From contig NZ_JAEKEG010000031.1 of assembly GCF_016651255.1 (NCBI RefSeq), positions 1 to 40,881 of the forward strand: a stretch of DNA of 40,881 bases. The letters are read 5' to 3'. Positions 11,761 to 20,073 of this stretch are shown in pieces. The number at the start of each line of letters is the position of its first letter. Position 1 is the stretch's first letter. Made by a program: the position numbers and the translations under genes. Under the pieces are notes generated by a model. It did not search any database. It saw only the letters and a list, made by a program, of their open reading frames with translations, and was not told the DNA's origin. This DNA comes from Pseudomonas sp. TH10 (GTDB taxonomy: Bacteria; Pseudomonadota; Gammaproteobacteria; Pseudomonadales; Pseudomonadaceae).

Positions 11761-11828
11761 CCATCGCGAGCAGGCTCGCTCCCACAGGTTAACGTCCAGA
11801 CTTGTGGGAGTGATCCTGCTCGCGATGG
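11761..11828. repeat. REP-like inverted pair C
   Basis: Arms at 11761-11788 and 11801-11828 with core GCGAGCAGG(C/A)TC; a few mismatches. It lies between the chemoreceptor and the glycosyltransferase operon, where it could act as a terminator or mRNA stabiliser. Confidence 0.85.
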
Positions 11829-11943
11829 CGCTCTCAAATCAAACACAACGCCAACTGCGCAGCCACCCGGCAAACCCCAACCGAACATCTATCCTTCAAA
11901 AAGGTCAACCAAGGGAGAACAACGGACCGGAGGGATGCTCATC

Positions 11944-13054
11944 GTGCATATCGCTGACATAACCATGTTCTACGCCCCTGCCAGCGGTGGCGTGCGCACG
12001 TATCTGGATGCCAAACACCGACGCCTGGGCATCAAGCCCGGCATTCGCCACAGCCTGCTGATTCCCGGCGCCCACCTGGGTGAACAGGACGGCGTATACA
12101 CTGTTCCCGCCCCCGCCCTGCCCTTCGGCAAAGGCTATCGTTTTCCCGTTCGCCTCGCCCCCTGGCGAAATGTCCTGCAGGATCTGCAGCCCGACCTGAT
12201 TGAAGTCGGCGACCCTTACCTCACGGCCTGGGCAGCCCTGGACGCGCGACGTCAGCTGGATGTTCCGGTGATTGGCTTTTATCACTCGGATTTGCCGCTG
12301 CTGTGCAGCAATCGCATGGGCAACTGGGTGACACCCAATGTCGAAGCCTATGTCAGGAAGCTGTATGGCAACTTCGATCGGGTACTCGCGCCCAGCCAGG
12401 TCATGGCCGACAAGCTGATTGGCCTGGGGGTGAAAAATGTCTATGTGCAGCCTTTGGGCGTCGACCTGCAAACCTTCCACCCTGGTACTCGCGACACGGG
12501 GCTGCGGGCGGAACTGGGCATTGCCGAAGACAGCCGCCTGCTGATCTTTGCCGGTCGCGGTTCCAAGGAAAAACCTGCCCGTGCTGCTCGATTGCATGAA
12601 GCGACTGGGCCCGCGCTTTCACCTGCTGCTGGTGGGTTCATCGATGCCCGCGCTCGTGCCGGATAACGTCACGGTGATCGATGAGTTCTGCCCGGCGCCG
12701 CAAGTGGCTCGCCTGATGGCCAGTTCCGATGCACTGCTGCACGCCGGCGATCAGGAAACCTTCGGCCTGGTGATTCTCGAAGCCATGGCCAGCGGTATCC
12801 CGGTAATCGCTGTAGCGGCCGGGGCCTTTCAGGAAATCGTCACCGACCAGTGCGGCCTGCTCTGCGCACCCAACAGTCCGGCGGCAATGGCCAGTGCCGT
12901 CCACGCGTTATTCAGTTCGGGCAGTACGGCCCTGGGTCAACAGGCTCGCCGTCATGTGGAACAGCATTACGCCTGGGATACGGTGGTCGACAGCCTGCTG
13001 GGGCATTATCATGCTGTGTTGGGTACGCAATGGCCGCTGATCGCCAATGGTTGA
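11944..13054 (+). pseudogene. GT4-type glycosyltransferase, frameshifted
   Basis: A family-1/GT4 (GT-B fold) glycosyltransferase of about 369 aa once a frame break is repaired. The N-terminal acceptor half has HIADITMFYAPASGGVRTYL, GFYHSDLP and APSQVMADKL. The C-terminal nucleotide-sugar half has LLIFAGRGSKEK / NLPVLLDCMKRLG, then HAGDQETFGLVILEAMASGIPVIA, which contains the E-x7-E signature. The break is in the A5 run at 12569-12573: one extra A, or two missing, joins frame 1 to frame 2. The GTG at 11944 is chosen because GGAGGG at 11929-11934 is 9 nt away, whereas the ATG at 11935 touches it. The 3' end overlaps the deacetylase gene by 8 nt, so this is the first gene of a three-gene operon. 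Confidence 0.85.
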
Positions 13055-13823
13055 ATCCGCGAATCCTCCCTGCCTGCTGCTGGTGCTGCACGATGTCGCA
13101 CCGCAGACCTGGCCCGACTATCAGCCTTTCGTCGAAGCTGTCGATGCCCTGGGCGCGGTGCCGATGACCTGGCTGGTGGTACCGGACTTCCACAAACACA
13201 ATGACCTGCAAGCGCACCCGGACTTTCGCCGACTGCTGTCCCACCGTTTGGCCCGGGGTGACGAACTGGCGCTGCACGGCTATTTTCATTGCGACGAAGG
13301 TTCACCGCCGAGCACCCCACGAGACTGGTTCATGCGCCGTATCTACACCCACGAAGGTGAGTTCTATCACCTGACCGAGCAGCAAGCGCTGTCCCGCCTG
13401 CAGGCTGGCATCGAGATGTTCCGGCGCTACGACTGGCCCCTGGAAGGGTTCGTCGCGCCGGCCTGGTTGATGAGTGCCGGAACACGGCAAGCCCTGCGCC
13501 AGTTGCCGCTGAGCTACACCAGTGATCCACAGCACCTCTACCGCCTGCCCGACTTCAGCGTTGTGGACGCGCCGGGACTGGTGTGGAGCGCCCGCAGTGC
13601 CTGGCGTCGCGGCCTGTCGAAGTGGCTCAGCGACCGCCGGGAGCAACGCTGGCAGCAAGCGCCGGTGATTCGCCTCGGCCTGCATCCAGTGGACATGCGC
13701 CACCGGTTTTCCCGGGATTACTGGCTGCAAACCGTCAAGCGTCTGCTGGATCAGGGGCGTAGGCCGCTGACCAAGGCCGACTGGTTGCGACTGCCAGACG
13801 CAGCTGTCGGTCGCCGCGCATGA
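13047..13823 (+). CDS. DUF2334-type polysaccharide deacetylase family protein
   Basis: A 258-aa protein of the carbohydrate esterase 4-like / DUF2334 group. Metal- and substrate-site motifs typical of polysaccharide deacetylases are visible: LVLHDVAP near the N-terminus (catalytic Asp and base), GDELALHGYFH (His metal ligands), GFVAPAWLMS, and LGLHPVDM near the C-terminus. There is no signal peptide, so it probably acts in the cytoplasm or at the inner membrane face. It overlaps the upstream glycosyltransferase by 8 nt, and its TGA overlaps the next ATG (ATGA). The context suggests it N-deacetylates a sugar added by the glycosyltransferase, a plausible step in glycolipid or glycan synthesis. 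That role is inference. Confidence 0.85.
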   Translation: MVESANPPCLLLVLHDVAPQTWPDYQPFVEAVDALGAVPMTWLVVPDFHKHNDLQAHPDFRRLLSHRLARGDELALHGYFHCDEGSPPSTPRDWFMRRIYTHEGEFYHLTEQQALSRLQAGIEMFRRYDWPLEGFVAPAWLMSAGTRQALRQLPLSYTSDPQHLYRLPDFSVVDAPGLVWSARSAWRRGLSKWLSDRREQRWQQAPVIRLGLHPVDMRHRFSRDYWLQTVKRLLDQGRRPLTKADWLRLPDAAVGRRA

Positions 13824-14814
13824 GCCGCGTCATTCTTCTGCTCGTCGCGCTGTTGGTGGCGGTGCTGATCCCGTCCCTGCTGGGCGGGAATGAAACCTGG
13901 TATCGGTTGCGGCATTTCCCCTGCACTGGCTGCTGATCATGTTCGGCATGATTCTGTCGTGCTGGGTCCTGAACACCCTGCGCCTGCGGCTGTTATTGGG
14001 CGATCAGTGTCACAAGGTCGGCCGGCTGAAAAGTCTTGGGGTGGTGATGGCCGCCGAGTTTGCCTATTGCGCTACGCCTGGAGGCAGCGGCGGACCTCTG
14101 ACGATCATGGCCTTGCTCTCGCGCCAGGGCGTTCGCCCGGCCAGGGGCAGCGCGGTGTTTGCGATGGATCAGCTCAGTGACCTGGTGTTCTTCCTGTGCG
14201 CGCTGAGCGGGATCCTGATCTACGCACTGTTCCAGCACCTGAGCCAGCGAATGGAATGGCTGTTGATGGTCAGCGCCATTTCAATGTTTGGCGGCCTGGT
14301 CAGTTGCGTCGCGGTGGCGCGCTACCACCGACTGCTGATCCGCCTGAGCGGCCGCCTGCTGGCGCGTCTCAATGTCAAAGCCTCAACGCGCCTGCGCTGG
14401 GCACGCAAACTCCTGCACTTTCTCGCCGCATTCACCGACACCCTGAAACTTCCCCGTCAGACGCTGATCAAGGTATTTGCACTGACCTGCCTGCATTGGG
14501 GTTTGCGTTACAGCGTGTTGTACCTGGCCGTGCGTGGCCTGGGGGCGGACTTGCAGTGGGCCTGGACGTTCCTGATCCAGATGCTGTCACTCAGCGCCGG
14601 GCAGTTCAGCCTGTTGCCCGGCGGCGCCGGAGCGGCAGAACTGACCTCGGCCGCGTTGCTGGCGCCGATGGTGGGCAAGTCGACGGCGGCGGCGGCCATC
14701 CTGATCTGGCGGGCCGTGACTTATTACTTCTATCTGGTGGTGGGAGGACCGGTGTTCTTTTTGCTGCTGGGGCGGCCGCTGCTGAGGAAGTTGATGAGGT
14801 TCAAGCAGGCTTAG
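13820..14814 (+). pseudogene. Flippase-like / lysylphosphatidylglycerol-synthase TM-type membrane protein, frameshifted
   Basis: Integral membrane protein of the UPF0104 / LPG_synthase_TM family, about 331 aa when repaired. The first 33 codons from ATG 13820 (MSRVILLLVALLVAVLIP) give TM1. The frame then switches at the C4 run 13918-13921, and RHF-PLHWLLIMFGMILSCWVLN continues in the next frame to TAG 14814. Conserved family pieces follow: EFAYCATPGGSGGP, FAMDQLSDLVFF, SLLPGGAGAAE. One missing C explains the break. The heptamer T-TTC-CCC also fits a -1 slippery site, so programmed slippage is not fully excluded. No MprF catalytic GNAT-like domain is present, so it should flip or transport a lipid rather than aminoacylate it. 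Last gene of the operon. Confidence 0.82.
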
Positions 14815-15007
14815 GGGTGGTTTGCCCCGAAGTTTCCACGGGGCCCAAATCCTCGTCCTCTGGATGCAACGTCTCCCACAACTCCCGCGCGCCTGGAAAC
14901 TCGGTGCCATCCTCCGGGCTCATGTCCTCCGGGTCGTATCGACTCAAACACCCTTCGCCCAACGTAGCGGGAGCCTTGGAAGTGGCTTTGTCGAGTGGAT
15001 CGCTCAT
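14801..15007 (-). CDS. Small acidic conserved hypothetical protein
   Basis: A 68-aa acidic protein (MSDPLDKATSKAPATLGEGC... with PEDMSPEDGTEFPG). I do not recognise a domain; small proteins of this type are conserved beside purU in pseudomonads as far as I recall. A Shine-Dalgarno-like AGAGGA precedes the ATG at 15007. Its 3' end overlaps the convergent flippase-like gene by 14 bp. It has no signal peptide, TM helix or cysteine cluster. It is predicted soluble and probably disordered. Confidence 0.65.
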   Translation of the reverse strand: MSDPLDKATSKAPATLGEGCLSRYDPEDMSPEDGTEFPGARELWETLHPEDEDLGPVETSGQTTPKPA

Positions 15008-15033
15008 CAGGCTTTTCCTCTGGGTAGAAACGG

Positions 15034-15074
15034 CGAAGGGCCTGGAGCGATTGAACGCCCAGACCCTTCGTTTT
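15034..15074. terminator. Hairpin between purU and the small acidic gene
   Basis: CGAAGGG (15034-15040) plus four inner pairs match 15059-15070 with one mismatch, followed on the plus strand by TTTTT. Read from purU on the minus strand the trailing U-run is only GTTTC. It may end the plus-strand glycolipid operon, purU, or both. Confidence 0.55.
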
Positions 15075-15094
15075 TCAAGCTCGCGCAGGTTCGA

Positions 15095-15943
15095 TCAGAA
15101 CACCACAGTCTTGTTGCCGTGCACCAGCACGCGATCCTCGAGGTGATAACGCAAGCCGCGGGCCAGCACCATCTTCTCGACATCACGGCCGAAACGCACC
15201 ATGTCTTCAATGCTGTCGCTGTGGCTGACACGCACCACATCCTGCTCGATGATCGGGCCGGCATCCAGCTCTTCGGTGACGTAGTGGCAAGTCGCACCGA
15301 TCAGTTTCACGCCACGCAGGGAAGCCTGGTGGTACGGCTTGGCGCCGACGAACGACGGCAGGAAGCTGTGGTGAATGTTGATGACCTTGTGCGCGTATTC
15401 GCGGCACATGTCCGGCGGCAGGATTTGCATGTAGCGCGCCAGCACCACCACTTCAGCATCGTGCTGTTTGACCAGACGCGACACTTCGTTGAACGCCGGT
15501 TGCTTGTCCTGCGGATTGACCGGGACGTGGTAATAAGGAATGCCGTGCCACTCGACCATGCTGCGCAGGTCATCGTGGTTGGAAATCACGCAGGAAATTT
15601 CGCAGTCCAGCTCGTCGCTGTGCCAGCGGTGCAGCAAATCCGCCAGGCAGTGGGATTCGCGACTGGCCATCAACACCACGCGCTTCTTCTGCTCGGTGTC
15701 GGTAATGCGCCAGTCCATCGAGAACTCTTCAGCGATCGGGGCAAACTTCTCGCGTAATTCTTCAATACCGAAAGGCAACGAATCGGCACGAATCTCGTGA
15801 CGCATGAAGAACCAGCCGACCTGATTATCCGAGTGGTGGCTCGCTTCGGTGATCCAGCCATTGTGGGCTGCCAGAAAATTACTGACTTTGGCAACGATGC
15901 CAACGCGGTCCGGGCAAGAAATCACCAGCCGAAAAGTGCGCAT
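15095..15943 (-). CDS. purU: Formyltetrahydrofolate deformylase PurU
   Basis: A 282-aa enzyme that hydrolyses 10-formyl-THF to formate and THF, feeding formate to PurT and balancing one-carbon pools. An N-terminal ACT domain (FRLVISCPDRVGIVAKVSNFLA) covers about residues 3-80. The formyltransferase-like catalytic domain has INIHHSFLPSFVGAKPYHQA and TEELDAGPIIEQD, containing the Asn/His/Asp triad region. The start MRTFRLVISCPDRVG at 15943 is chosen over an in-frame ATG at 15979 because the ACT domain begins immediately. It is divergent from mvaT across 339 bp; the purU-mvaT-sbcB order is as in PAO1 from memory. Confidence 0.96.
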   Translation of the reverse strand: MRTFRLVISCPDRVGIVAKVSNFLAAHNGWITEASHHSDNQVGWFFMRHEIRADSLPFGIEELREKFAPIAEEFSMDWRITDTEQKKRVVLMASRESHCLADLLHRWHSDELDCEISCVISNHDDLRSMVEWHGIPYYHVPVNPQDKQPAFNEVSRLVKQHDAEVVVLARYMQILPPDMCREYAHKVINIHHSFLPSFVGAKPYHQASLRGVKLIGATCHYVTEELDAGPIIEQDVVRVSHSDSIEDMVRFGRDVEKMVLARGLRYHLEDRVLVHGNKTVVF

Positions 15944-16282
15944 GAGGGGGAAACTCCAGAACTTCGCAAAGGCCGCCATTCTAGCGACTGCGCGGAAAAA
16001 CTGCAGTATTGATGAGCGCCGGCCTGGCTCGCGCGTCAGAACACGGCTTTTTGACGGCGATAAACGTCAACGTGATGGCGCCGTAATGGCACCTACTCAA
16101 CACATAATTGTGAATATGGGTGATGACTGCATCACACTATTTAACTGAACAATCAATTTACGGCTATTTCCCGCAACTAATTTAAATAAAAAGTCCGGTT
16201 AAATGTTTACTTGATGAAACAGCCTGACTATTATTGCGACACTGTCCCCTGCCATTCAACACCTCCACGTAAGGTAGTTCAC
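15944..16282. promoter_or_regulatory. AT-rich purU/mvaT divergent regulatory region
   Basis: 339 bp, with 16085-16250 clearly more AT-rich than the rest of the window, as expected for a region bound by MvaT itself. Two small dyads are seen: CACA-taat-TGTG at 16101-16112 and GTGATG-actg-CATCAC at 16120-16135. MvaT family proteins are known to bind AT-rich DNA and to autoregulate; that this happens here is inference. Confidence 0.55.
16206..16234 (+). promoter_or_regulatory. Predicted sigma-70 promoter of mvaT
   Basis: TTTACT (16206-16211), 17 bp, TATTAT (16229-16234). This leaves a leader of about 40 nt before the mvaT ATG at 16283. Only the boxes and their spacing support it. Confidence 0.5.
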
Positions 16283-16660
16283 ATGTCCTTGATCAACGAA
16301 TATCGCGCCACCGAAGAAGCTATCAAAGAGCTGCAAGCCCGTTTGAAGAACCTGTCGCAAGACGACAAATTGCAAACCGAGCTGGAATTCGAAGGCAAAC
16401 TGCGCACCCTGATGGGCGAATACTCCAAGTCGCTGCGTGACATCATCGCGCTGCTGGATCCAGAATCGAAAACCAAAGCACCCCGTGGCGGCGCAGTAAA
16501 AACTACTGGCACCAAGCGTGCTCGCAAAGTTAAACAATACAAAAACCCGCACAACGGCGAAGTCATCGAAACCAAAGGTGGCAACCACAAAACTCTGAAA
16601 GAGTGGAAAGCCAAGTGGGGCGGTGACGTGGTTGAAGGCTGGGCTACCCTGCTGGGCTAA
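16283..16660 (+). CDS. mvaT: Histone-like nucleoid-structuring protein MvaT
   Basis: A 125-aa member of the MvaT family, the functional H-NS analogue of Pseudomonas: a global xenogeneic silencer binding AT-rich DNA. The N-terminal coiled coil (MSLINEYRATEEAIKELQARLKNL..., residues 1-60) oligomerises. The basic linker TKRARKVKQYKNPHNGEVIETKGGN and the C-terminal HKTLKEWKAKWGGDVVEGWATLL form the DNA-binding domain with the AT-pincer-type R/K-G-N region. The start at 16283 (MSLINEYR) is preferred to the ATG at 16211, which lies in the predicted promoter. It ends in a strong terminator shared with sbcB. Confidence 0.96.
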   Translation: MSLINEYRATEEAIKELQARLKNLSQDDKLQTELEFEGKLRTLMGEYSKSLRDIIALLDPESKTKAPRGGAVKTTGTKRARKVKQYKNPHNGEVIETKGGNHKTLKEWKAKWGGDVVEGWATLLG

Positions 16661-16690
16661 GCCGCAACGCCCGTCGCTGACCGATCAGTG

Positions 16691-16729
16691 ACAAAAAAAG
16701 AAACGCCAGCAAATGCTGGCGTTTTTTTA
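16691..16729. terminator. Bidirectional terminator between mvaT and sbcB
   Basis: Stem CGCCAGCA (16704-16711) / TGCTGGCG (16714-16721), extended by AAA/TTT. It is preceded by an A7 run and followed by T7, so it gives a U-tract in both directions for these convergent genes. Confidence 0.9.
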
Positions 16730-16761
16730 TGCGCGCCATTCAACACCGGGCATGTTCGTTT

Positions 16762-18192
16762 TCAAAGGTTCAAACGAACCCGTAATACCTGGACATATTT
16801 TTGCCAGTCATCCAGCACTGCACACTGCTCCGGCGTGGCAGTAAGCATCAGTTGAGCTGCGGCCTCTGCAAAAGAGTTGAGGGTATTGGGCGCGCCCCAC
16901 TCAGGTGCAGACAAACGCTGCCGACAGAATATCTGCCAGCGTTCCTGTTCTTCGAAACTCAGGGTGTCAGGGAAGTTGCGCGCGCGATATCGAAACAATA
17001 ATTCTGGGAGGCGTTCATCATCGAACGGCCACTTCTGTTGTGCCAGTTGCGCGGGATCTGCCGACCGGACTTGTTCACACAAACGCCGATCCCGATCGCC
17101 GATAAAACCATCGTATAACTGTTGTTCCGGGTCATCACTGGCAGGAAAACCTTCGCGGGCATAGATCGCCTGAACTTTATCTTTCCAAACTTGCTGTGCG
17201 TCACTTAGCCGCAGCGCACGCGCCTGATAAAGCGTCATGTCCAGCCCAAGGCGGTGCTGATCCTGCTCACGCAGTACCGACAAGGGCGCTACGACCGGGC
17301 ACTTGTTGATGTGAATAAGTTTCAACGGCACCGGCAATTCGCCCTCGGCCAGATCATCGCTGCGGGTATACAGGCGCTCGCGAAGCGCTTCGGCATCCAG
17401 ATCGAGCAAGCATTGGGGATCGAGGTGCAAGTCACAGACAATCAGGGCGTTCTTGTTTTTCGGGTGCCACGCCAGGGGCAAGACCACCCCGACATAGTTG
17501 CGCGCCGCCGAGAAGCGCCCGGAGATGTGCACCATGGGTTGCAGCAGACGGATCTGATCCAGCACCTTCTGCTTGCCGCGCAACTGAAAGAGCCAGTCGT
17601 AAAGTTTTGGCTGCTTTTGCCGGATCAGCCGCGCCAGGGCGATAGTGGCGCGCACGTCCGACAGCGCTTCGTGGGCGTTGCCGTGGTCGATGCCGTTGGC
17701 TGCCGTCAGGCGTTCGAGCTTGAGTGTCACTCTACCCTGTTCGTCCGTCGGCCACGCCAGGCCATCGGGGCGCAGGGCGTAGGCGGCGCGCACCACGTCG
17801 ATCAGGTCCCAGCGGCTGTTACCGCCCTGCCACTCGCGGGCGTAAGGGTCGAAGAAATTCCGGTACAGGCTGTAACGCGTCATCTCGTCATCGAAACGCA
17901 AAGTGTTGTACCCGGCGCCACAGGTGCCGGGCGCGGCCAGCTGTGCGTGTACCCGGGTCATGAAATCGGCCTCGCTCAAACCTTTTTCGGCGAGCTGGCT
18001 GGGGGTGATGCCGGTAATTGCACACGCCGCCGGGTGCGGCAGGATGTCTTCGCTGGGTTGGCAGTAGAGGTTGACCGGCTCGTCGATTTCGTTGAGCTCA
18101 TGGTCGGTGCGAATCCCGGCGACCTGCAGCGGGCGGTCGCAACGCGGATTGATGCCAGTGGTTTCGTAGTCGTACCAGAAGATGGAAGTCAC
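16762..18192 (-). CDS. sbcB: Exodeoxyribonuclease I
   Basis: A 476-aa 3'-5' single-strand exonuclease (ExoI) of recombination and mismatch repair. DEDDh active site: Asp8 and Glu10 in FWYDYETTG, Asp101 in YNTLRFDDEMT, His174 and Asp179 in GNAHEALSDVRAT. An SH3-like and C-terminal helical region follow, with the family block ELLFRYRARNFPDTL. Length is close to the E. coli enzyme (475 aa). The start is GTG at 18192, with AGGAA upstream; no ATG fits. It is convergent with mvaT. Confidence 0.95.
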   Translation of the reverse strand: MTSIFWYDYETTGINPRCDRPLQVAGIRTDHELNEIDEPVNLYCQPSEDILPHPAACAITGITPSQLAEKGLSEADFMTRVHAQLAAPGTCGAGYNTLRFDDEMTRYSLYRNFFDPYAREWQGGNSRWDLIDVVRAAYALRPDGLAWPTDEQGRVTLKLERLTAANGIDHGNAHEALSDVRATIALARLIRQKQPKLYDWLFQLRGKQKVLDQIRLLQPMVHISGRFSAARNYVGVVLPLAWHPKNKNALIVCDLHLDPQCLLDLDAEALRERLYTRSDDLAEGELPVPLKLIHINKCPVVAPLSVLREQDQHRLGLDMTLYQARALRLSDAQQVWKDKVQAIYAREGFPASDDPEQQLYDGFIGDRDRRLCEQVRSADPAQLAQQKWPFDDERLPELLFRYRARNFPDTLSFEEQERWQIFCRQRLSAPEWGAPNTLNSFAEAAAQLMLTATPEQCAVLDDWQKYVQVLRVRLNL

Positions 18193-18373
18193 GGGCGGTT
18201 CCTGAACTGAAGATCGGCAAAGTCTAGGCGCTCAACCCTTGTCGCGGCCAGCCTCGCGTCATTTCAGTACGTTGCTTCACACGCGGTGCAATACATAGTT
18301 ATGTCGTTTCCCCCCGAGAGGCTGCTAGCATCGGACGCACTTGCACTCAGAACAGGCGAACATCAGGTAGCCC

Positions 18374-19099
18374 ATGCTCGAGCCCACAGCACCGCCAAGG
18401 AAAGCACCGCTGACCCCGCCGCTGGACACGCGGCATCAGGTCGAAACGCCGGAAGGCATCGACCTGCCTTTGCGTCCCGCCGGGTTGATGGTGCGGGCCG
18501 TGGCGTTCAGCATCGACCTGGGCATTCGCGGCGTGATCATGGCCGTACTGTTTATCGTGCTGGCATTTCTCGGCAAGCTCGGCATGGGCCTTGGGTCGCT
18601 GCTGCTGTTTGCGATCAGTTGGTGGTACATGGTGCTGTTTGAAGTGCTCAACCAGGGCCGTTCGCCGGGCAAGCAGTGGATGGGGTTGCGCGTCGTACAG
18701 GACGATGGCACCCCGGTCGGCTGGTCCGCCTCGCTGTTGCGCAACCTGCTGCGGTTCGTTGACATGCTGCCCTTCGGCTATGCCCTGGGCGCGATCAGTT
18801 GCCTGCAACACCCTACCTTCAAACGCCTGGGCGACCTCGCCGCCGGCACGCTGGTGATCTACCGCGAACAACCGCCCAAGCGCCCGGCGCTGCCTGACGT
18901 CGAACCCCGTCGTCCCGTGGTGACCCTTACCCTGGCCGAGCAGCGGGCCATCCTCGGATTTGCCGAACGCCAGGGTGACCTTTCTGCAGCACGGGCCGGC
19001 GAGCTGGCCGCCATCGTCGCCCAACCCTTGCAACTCCACGAACCGAAGGCCGTCGCCGAACTCGGCGGGATTGCCCGCGGCTTGATGGGGCCGGCATGA
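18374..19099 (+). CDS. RDD family membrane protein
   Basis: A 241-aa inner-membrane protein. The RDD domain starts at about residue 35 with LRPAGLMVRAVAFSIDLGIRGVI. Its helices span about 50-70 and 75-95, and it carries the conserved NQGRSPGKQWMGLRVVQDDGTPVGW and HPTFKRLGDLAAGTLVIYR blocks. The last 70 residues are a soluble, Ala-rich tail. RDD proteins are thought to be transporters or membrane accessory proteins; the exact role is unknown. It is the first gene of a six-gene operon, and its TGA overlaps the next ATG (ATGA at 19096-19099). About 180 bp upstream separates it from the divergent sbcB. Confidence 0.9.
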   Translation: MLEPTAPPRKAPLTPPLDTRHQVETPEGIDLPLRPAGLMVRAVAFSIDLGIRGVIMAVLFIVLAFLGKLGMGLGSLLLFAISWWYMVLFEVLNQGRSPGKQWMGLRVVQDDGTPVGWSASLLRNLLRFVDMLPFGYALGAISCLQHPTFKRLGDLAAGTLVIYREQPPKRPALPDVEPRRPVVTLTLAEQRAILGFAERQGDLSAARAGELAAIVAQPLQLHEPKAVAELGGIARGLMGPA

Positions 19100-20073
19100 A
19101 GCAGAGTCTGTTCGAGAACCGCCACAAGGTTGAATGGGAGCGATTTTCCCTGACGCTCGACGGCCTGGAACGGGGTAAAAAAACCTCCGGCGCGAGCAGT
19201 TTCCCTGCGGACTACCGTCGCCTGTGCCATCAACTGGCGCTGGCCCGTGAGCGTGGCTACAGCAGCTTCCTGGTTGACTCATTGCAGCAACTGGCCCTAC
19301 GTGGTCATCAGCAACTGTACCGCCAACGCGGCCAGCTGGGAGCCAAGGCCTTGGCGTTTATCCTGGCCGACTTTCCGCGACTGGTGCGCGAGCAGTGGCA
19401 CTTCGTCCTCGCGGCAGGCCTGTTGTTCTTCGCCAGCCTGATCGGTTTTACGCTGCTGGTTTACTGGTTTCCGGAGCTGATCTACAACCTGATTCCGGCG
19501 GAGCAGGTCAGGCAAATGCAGGAAATGTATAACCCCGAATCCGGCCACCTGGGGCGCCCCGCCGACCGCGCCGCGAGCGAAGACTGGGTGATGTTCGGTT
19601 ACTACGTGATGCACAACATCGGCATCGCCTTTCAGACCTTCGCCAGTGGCTTGCTGATGGGCGTGGGCAGCGCGTTCTTTCTGTTTTACAACGGGCTGGT
19701 CATCGGCGCCGTCGCCGGGCACCTGACCGAAATCGGTTTCGGCCAGACTTTCTGGCCATTCGTCATCGGCCATGGCGCCTTCGAACTGACGGCCATCGCC
19801 CTTGCTGGCGCGGCCGGTCTGAAACTGGGTTGGGCCTTGATCGCCCCAGGGCGGCTGACCCGCGCCGAGGCGTTGAAACACGCTGCGCGCAAGAGCGTAC
19901 TGCTGATCTGCGGGGTCATGCTGTTCCTGCTGATCGCGGCGTTCATTGAAGCCTATTGGTCGTCGAAAAACAGTCTGGCACCGCAGACCCAATATCTGGT
20001 CGGCGCCGGACTCTGGGGTTTGGTGGCGACTTATCTGCTGTTCGCCGGAAGGACGCGCCATGCGCCTGAGTGA
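19096..20073 (+). CDS. SpoIIM-like (DUF95) membrane protein
   Basis: A 325-aa protein with an N-terminal cytoplasmic helical region (residues 1-95) and a SpoIIM/DUF95 membrane domain. Hydrophobic segments lie at about 105-130, 180-215, 220-250, 270-290 and 300-320. The signature GHGAFELTAIALAGAAGLKLG matches the conserved glycine/His-Glu motif of SpoIIM relatives. In Bacillus, SpoIIM works with SpoIID/SpoIIP in engulfment, but in non-sporulating bacteria these proteins sit with MoxR/DUF58 genes and their function is unknown. It overlaps RDD by 4 nt and the next gene by 14 nt. Confidence 0.88.
   Translation: MKQSLFENRHKVEWERFSLTLDGLERGKKTSGASSFPADYRRLCHQLALARERGYSSFLVDSLQQLALRGHQQLYRQRGQLGAKALAFILADFPRLVREQWHFVLAAGLLFFASLIGFTLLVYWFPELIYNLIPAEQVRQMQEMYNPESGHLGRPADRAASEDWVMFGYYVMHNIGIAFQTFASGLLMGVGSAFFLFYNGLVIGAVAGHLTEIGFGQTFWPFVIGHGAFELTAIALAGAAGLKLGWALIAPGRLTRAEALKHAARKSVLLICGVMLFLLIAAFIEAYWSSKNSLAPQTQYLVGAGLWGLVATYLLFAGRTRHAPE

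Noticed and set aside
10181..11785. 534-codon frame opposite the chemoreceptor
   Set aside because: Antisense shadow rich in His/Arg/Gln. The sense strand has clear HAMP and MCP signalling motifs.
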